This document shows, one piece after another, positions 60,636 through 64,000 of a stretch of DNA of 64,000 nt. The stretch spans positions 124,001 to 188,000 of the forward strand of contig UCKS01000017.1 in NCBI GenBank assembly GCA_900473045.1, read 5' to 3'. This DNA comes from Hyphomicrobiales bacterium (GTDB lineage Bacteria; Pseudomonadota; Alphaproteobacteria; Rhizobiales; Rhizobiaceae). The position numbers were made by a program, and so were the translations under genes. Under the pieces are notes generated by a model. It had not been told where the DNA came from. It did no database searches and saw only the letters and a list, made by a program, of their open reading frames with translations. The stretch's first letter is position 1, and each line of letters begins with the position of its first letter.

Positions 60636-60973
60636 AAGAGACCGTCATAAAATATGCGTTAGACCCGCACTTTGACCCCTTTTGGCGCCGATGAATGGCC
60701 CCGACGGATCTATGCTAACATCCAGAAATGACTTGCGACTTTGCGTTCGGCCGGGGTCAACCTTGGACGCTGGGGTGGGGTCAAATCCGACGCCGAAATA
60801 CTGCTAAAAGCACAGAGACTAAAACTTACCGCGCACACAAACCAACCGGCCCTGGCTGGCGGCATGAGGGAAGGCGGATGCCCGCGAATATATTTTCGCT
60901 CACGGGCACCCGATAAAACAATCTGGCAGTGGCCGTGTCAGATCCGCCGATAGACCGCTGTATGACACCCTAT
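60636..60973. mobile_element. Intergenic stretch with IS-end-like GGGGTCAA / TTGACCCC repeats
   Basis: TTTGACCCC at about 60670 and GGGGTCAA twice between 60755 and 60785 face each other, as in terminal repeats of IS21-type elements. No transposase accompanies them. Probably ends of elements that once inserted next to the ISL3 remnant. No gene seen. Confidence 0.4.
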
Positions 60974-61903
60974 CTACCCCTGGATCTGCAAGATGATTTT
61001 ACCGCGGGTGCGGCCCTCCTCAGAGAGAGCGAGCGCTTCCTTTATGTTCGCGAGAGGAAACACCTTCGCAACATGGCCTTTCAACTTACCAGCCTCCACG
61101 AGGTGGCGAATGGATGCAAGCTGATCTGCGTCAGGCTTGCAAAAGACGCGTGCAGCGCCGACGCCATAGGCCTTTGCCTCATCTTTTGGGAATGCCACTG
61201 CCGTGACCAGAAATCCTCCCTTTCTCAGGGGTGGGAATGCCCGGTCGAACGTGTCGCCGCCGACCGTGTCGAACACGACGTCAATATCGTGAGCCACCTC
61301 CTCGAAACGCCGGGTGCGGTAATCGATGAAATCGTCGGCACCCAGGCCTCTGACGTAATCCTCATTATGTGCCGAGGCGACGGCAGTGACATGCGCGCCG
61401 CCAGCCTTTGCCAATTGCACCGCAAGCGAGCCGACGCCGCCCGAACTGTTGGTGATCAGCAAACGTTGGCCGCTCGATAGCTTGGCCAGGTCGAATATCG
61501 CCTGCCAAGCAGTCAGTGCGCCGAGCGGTATCGCCGCTGCTTCGGTGAAACCCAGGTTGGCGGGTTTAAGGGCGATGTCTCCAGCTTTGGCCAGGGCATA
61601 TTCCGCAAAGCCTCCGGACCCAATGATACCGTAGACCGCGTCGCCGACCTGGAATTCGCTGACGCCCTCACCGAGCGTTTCGATAGTACCGGCGATTTCA
61701 CCGCCAAGGTGAATCGGAAGCGACATGCCTAGGCGCTGACCGAGGCCACCACGGATTTTCCAGTCCACCGGATTGACGCCAGCTGCATGAACTTTGACCA
61801 GCACCTCGCCGGCGTCTGGTTCTGGGCGATCAACACTGTTGTATTCGATCACGTCGTTGTCGCCGTATTCGTTGATGACGACTGCTTTCATTTTGACGTT
61901 CAT
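60974..61903 (-). CDS. NADP-dependent zinc-free oxidoreductase (quinone oxidoreductase-like MDR)
   Basis: A 309-residue medium-chain dehydrogenase/reductase. N-terminal GroES-like domain ([40 protein letters not shown]) and Rossmann domain with nucleotide motif [14 protein letters not shown]. No zinc-binding cysteines are present, as in quinone oxidoreductases and enoyl reductases. ATG at 61903 (MNVKMKAVV) is chosen; a later ATG at 61891 is also possible. It is divergent from the AraC gene at 62004, its presumed regulator. Confidence 0.9.
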   Translation of the reverse strand: MNVKMKAVVINEYGDNDVIEYNSVDRPEPDAGEVLVKVHAAGVNPVDWKIRGGLGQRLGMSLPIHLGGEIAGTIETLGEGVSEFQVGDAVYGIIGSGGFAEYALAKAGDIALKPANLGFTEAAAIPLGALTAWQAIFDLAKLSSGQRLLITNSSGGVGSLAVQLAKAGGAHVTAVASAHNEDYVRGLGADDFIDYRTRRFEEVAHDIDVVFDTVGGDTFDRAFPPLRKGGFLVTAVAFPKDEAKAYGVGAARVFCKPDADQLASIRHLVEAGKLKGHVAKVFPLANIKEALALSEEGRTRGKIILQIQG

Positions 61904-62003
61904 ATTGTTTGCTCTGTCCCTGATTGCTCGACCATTGATAGCGCTCATGATAAATGAGCTGTTCAGCGATGTGACGCCAATCGGCATCGCACAGAGGCCA
62001 GTC

Positions 62004-62753
62004 ATGTCGATCGATCCATTCACTTTGAGGCGGGGCTACAAACAGCGCGGCATGGGCATGCCGACACATTCTCACGAGGACGCTCAGCTAACCTTTGCGG
62101 CCTCTGGTATGGTCCAGGTTCACACGGATGAAGGCCGCTGGCTTGTCCCACCGCAGCTCGCCGTCTGGATTCCGGCAGGTGTTCTGCATCGGATAGAAGT
62201 GCTGAGCGATGCAGAACTTTGGCTGGTGCATTGGGAACCGTCGGTGGCTTTGGCCTGGGCACCGGCAACGCGGCTGGACCGCCCGTTTACGCTACGCGTC
62301 ACTCCGCTGATGCACTCCCTGCTGACTGCTGCCTTCGCAGCCGATATTGCACCGGAAAAGGCCGCGTTGGTAACTAGGCTCATGCTTCACGAGTTGACCG
62401 AGACAGCCCATGCCCCGACCTTCCTGCCCTTACCCACTAGTCCAGTAGGGCGGCGTGTAGCGGACCTCGCGCTGGGTGATCACCGGAACCAGCTAAATGT
62501 CGACGAACTGGCATCGCGCGCCGCCACGTCCGTTCGCACGATGAGCCGGCTGTTTCCTTTAGAGACCGGGTTGACGTTCAAGTCCTGGCGACAACGGGCG
62601 CGGATCGTGCAGGCGATGGACTGGCTCGCGAGAGGCAATGCCATCGCCCGTGTGTCTGTAGAGTTCGGTTTTGCCAGCACCGCTTCGTTCTCATGTGCCT
62701 TCCGACAGGTTACTGCGATGACACCGACCGTGTTCCTTGGTCAGCCGGACTGA
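62004..62753 (+). CDS. AraC-family regulator with N-terminal cupin
   Basis: A 249-residue regulator. The N-terminal part is a cupin-like sensor ([40 protein letters not shown]). The C-terminal HTH includes [40 protein letters not shown] and [20 protein letters not shown], ending [15 protein letters not shown]. The ATG at 62004 follows AGAGG and removes a non-homologous extension; 61950 is another option. It is divergent from the oxidoreductase gene, a common pair in proteobacteria. Confidence 0.88.
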   Translation: MSIDPFTLRRGYKQRGMGMPTHSHEDAQLTFAASGMVQVHTDEGRWLVPPQLAVWIPAGVLHRIEVLSDAELWLVHWEPSVALAWAPATRLDRPFTLRVTPLMHSLLTAAFAADIAPEKAALVTRLMLHELTETAHAPTFLPLPTSPVGRRVADLALGDHRNQLNVDELASRAATSVRTMSRLFPLETGLTFKSWRQRARIVQAMDWLARGNAIARVSVEFGFASTASFSCAFRQVTAMTPTVFLGQPD

Positions 62754-63132
62754 GGGCTGGACTCGGAAGCAAGCCTCGGCCGCAGCAGCGTCTTCATCAT
62801 ATGATGGCCGGCAGACCGGCAATCCGGCAGCATTGGGTGAGGTCCTGGCAAAGCGCGGAACGACGGACAATCAGCCGAAGCAACTCATAGCCAGCACTGA
62901 CGCAATCGCAGCATTTAAGCCCGTGCTGGCAGGACGTCTAGCGGAGATCGAACCTTACAGGGATCTATCAAGAGAATCGTTCGTGTGATCTTCGTTCTAA
63001 GACCATGCCTCCAATCGGCGATATCATTCGGCCAGCACGATCCAGCTCGCAATGAGCAGTGTCAACAAGCACTGGAAAACTATAACGGCTGCGAGCCAGT
63101 GTACGCGTTTACAGACCCACCAATAAATACCG
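62754..63132. other. Stretch without a confident gene
   Basis: A plus-strand frame ending at 62988 has a helical, gene-like tail (ASTDAIAAFKPVLAGRLAEI, EPYRDLSRESFV) but no clear start or family. Nothing else is supported. Confidence 0.35.
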
Positions 63133-63312
63133 TTACAAAACGCAGGAAATCAGATTTCCAGTGGCTATGGCGAGAAGGCCGACCACCATGCTGAGATCCG
63201 GGAAAAATCCGCCTCCCGACGGAGCTAGAAACAGAAAGCAGCCAATAAGCACAAAAAAGATCACCACGAGGATGGAGGTAATCACAAACGAGGTTGTGAC
63301 TGCGTCTCTCAA
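63133..63312 (-). CDS. Possible small two-helix membrane protein
   Basis: A 59-codon frame from a TTG at 63312 (or GTG at 63285) to TAA at 63133. The product is strongly hydrophobic: FVITSILVVIFFVLIGCFLF, a short LAPSGGGFFPDLS loop and MVVGLLAIATGNLISCVL, a hairpin of two membrane helices. This composition is unlikely by chance, but the start and ribosome site are unclear, and it may be a fragment. No family recognised. Confidence 0.4.
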   Translation of the reverse strand: MRDAVTTSFVITSILVVIFFVLIGCFLFLAPSGGGFFPDLSMVVGLLAIATGNLISCVL

Positions 63313-63405
63313 AGATCGTGCAGGTTGGGCCGGGCTGGCTATTGATGGTCAGCTTTGCATGAGAAGCTATGGAGCGCCGTGCGTCGAGTAGGTGGAAGAT
63401 GTTTT

Positions 63406-63660
63406 CTACATTTTGAGCTGGACAAGAAGGTCTGCAGGAAGGGAGCCGATGATTTTGGGTGCGTGACGGTTCTCAAACGCCATTTCGCCACCCTGCCAGT
63501 GATCGAATTCCATGTCTATTTGTGCTCCGTCTAGCGTGAGCGACGCCCATGAAAAATCAAGGCCACCGCCGACTTGCGCGGACCAACCAGCCGAACTTAA
63601 CCAGGCGATTACTGCTCGCCATGTCTCTTCCGGTATGTCTGTAACGCTGGTTTGACTCAA
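63406..63660 (-). CDS. Small hypothetical protein
   Basis: An 84-residue frame starting with TTG at 63660 that overlaps the TGA of the frame before it (TTGA). The product has a balanced composition: ETWRAVIAWLSSAGWSAQVG, GGLDFSWASLTLDGAQIDME, FDHWQGGEMAFENRHAPKII, with five tryptophans and a strand-helix pattern. Not assigned to a family. Probably a small soluble protein; could also be the second half of the upstream frame after a frameshift. Confidence 0.5.
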   Translation of the reverse strand: MSQTSVTDIPEETWRAVIAWLSSAGWSAQVGGGLDFSWASLTLDGAQIDMEFDHWQGGEMAFENRHAPKIIGSLPADLLVQLKM

Positions 63661-63857
63661 CGGCAGCTCGCAAAATTCTGATGTACCTTAGCCAAATTGT
63701 CTCCTCCGGCAAGCAACATGGAAATTCGATCAAAGCTTGCTTTACGAATGAAACGGTTATAGGGCCTCTCAGGCGGGCGTTGTGTCTTAGTCGAGGCCTC
63801 CGTTGTAGGTTTTGGAAAGTCATATTCGGCATTTTTCAGGTAGTTAGCTGACCCCAT
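63657..63857 (-). CDS. Possible small protein upstream of the 84-residue gene
   Basis: A 66-codon frame from ATG 63857 to TGA 63657, product MGSANYLKNAEYDFPKPTTE at the start and FDRISMLLAGGDNLAKVHQN at the end. Its stop overlaps the start of the next frame, suggesting coupling, but the N-terminal half is low-complexity and basic. Could instead be two parts of one gene broken by a frameshift. Weak. Confidence 0.3.
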   Translation of the reverse strand: MGSANYLKNAEYDFPKPTTEASTKTQRPPERPYNRFIRKASFDRISMLLAGGDNLAKVHQNFASCR

Positions 63858-63941
63858 ATCTACGGGACGCTGGTTCGTATCCTTCCAAGACGGTCAACAA
63901 CAAGTGCAGCAGACGAATTGGAAAGCGATGGGCCGTAATTC

Positions 63942-64000
63942 TCAGACGACAGATTCCCCACCATCCACCACGAGGATCTGGCCGGTCATATAGGATGAGC
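63942..64000 (-). CDS. C-terminus of a short-chain dehydrogenase/reductase (cut by window edge)
   Basis: The last 18 codons of a minus-strand gene read SSYMTGQILVVDGGESVV and stop at 63942-63944. The (A/S)SYMTGQ-I-x-VDGG ending is diagnostic of SDR enzymes. The catalytic part lies beyond the window, so the substrate cannot be given. Confidence 0.85.
   Translation of the reverse strand, partial: SSYMTGQILVVDGGESVV

Overview
The window looks like an accessory replicon (plasmid or chromid) of an alphaproteobacterium of the order Hyphomicrobiales, most likely a Rhizobium/Agrobacterium relative. Four things point there: a decayed repA/repB scar of the repABC plasmid type at 47.6-48.1 kb, a complete VirB/VirD4 type IV secretion locus, small rhizobial families such as DUF982 and DUF3606, and promoter-like GGAAC-N16-nnTT elements of the alphaproteobacterial general stress sigma factor (EcfG/RpoE2). 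No genus can be fixed from the sequence alone.

Layout. 0-20 kb: a cut EAL phosphodiesterase, a reductase/CMD/DUF2255 operon facing a LysR gene with an in-frame amber codon, then many small stress-type genes (Nudix, DUF3606, DUF982, PepSY, 17M-like, receiver proteins). Several of these have EcfG-like promoters. Next come a collapsed PAS histidine kinase, an HlyD-type adaptor pair and a membrane-bound adenylate cyclase. 20.7-34.3 kb: virB1-B2-B3-B4, a lytic-transglycosylase/VirB5 hybrid, virB5, virB7, virB6, two small unknown genes, virB8-B9-B10-B11 and virD4, all on the minus strand. No relaxase is visible. 34.4-35.5 kb: a secreted protein of unknown function and a thermonuclease-like pseudogene.

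35.5-47.6 kb: an acyl-homoserine-lactone synthase without a LuxR partner, a CapA-like gene, a peptide-type ABC importer, an XRE regulator, an unrecognised 471-residue protein coupled to a methyltransferase, and an MFS exporter. A lux-box-like 20-mer lies upstream of both the synthase and the methyltransferase gene. The palindrome TCACGCGTGA lies upstream of both the importer operon and the exporter. These shared sites suggest one quorum-controlled system that makes, exports and perhaps takes up a small molecule. This is the best candidate for something undescribed.

47.6-50.9 kb: the repAB scar, an omptin-like fragment and two divergent AraC regulators. 50.9-60.0 kb: a hydrolase/dioxygenase gene group (two alpha/beta hydrolases, MFS_3, DoxX, YtcJ-like amidohydrolase, XapX, isochorismatase-like hydrolase, VOC dioxygenase) facing a LysR gene, probably dealing with aromatic or quinone compounds. 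60.0-64.0 kb: an ISL3 transposase remnant, an oxidoreductase facing an AraC gene, small unknown genes and the last codons of a short-chain dehydrogenase.

Many genes are broken by single-base events (LysR, one Nudix, isochorismatase, thermonuclease, PAS kinase). The replicon is therefore either decaying or, for isolated single-base cases, the sequence contains errors.
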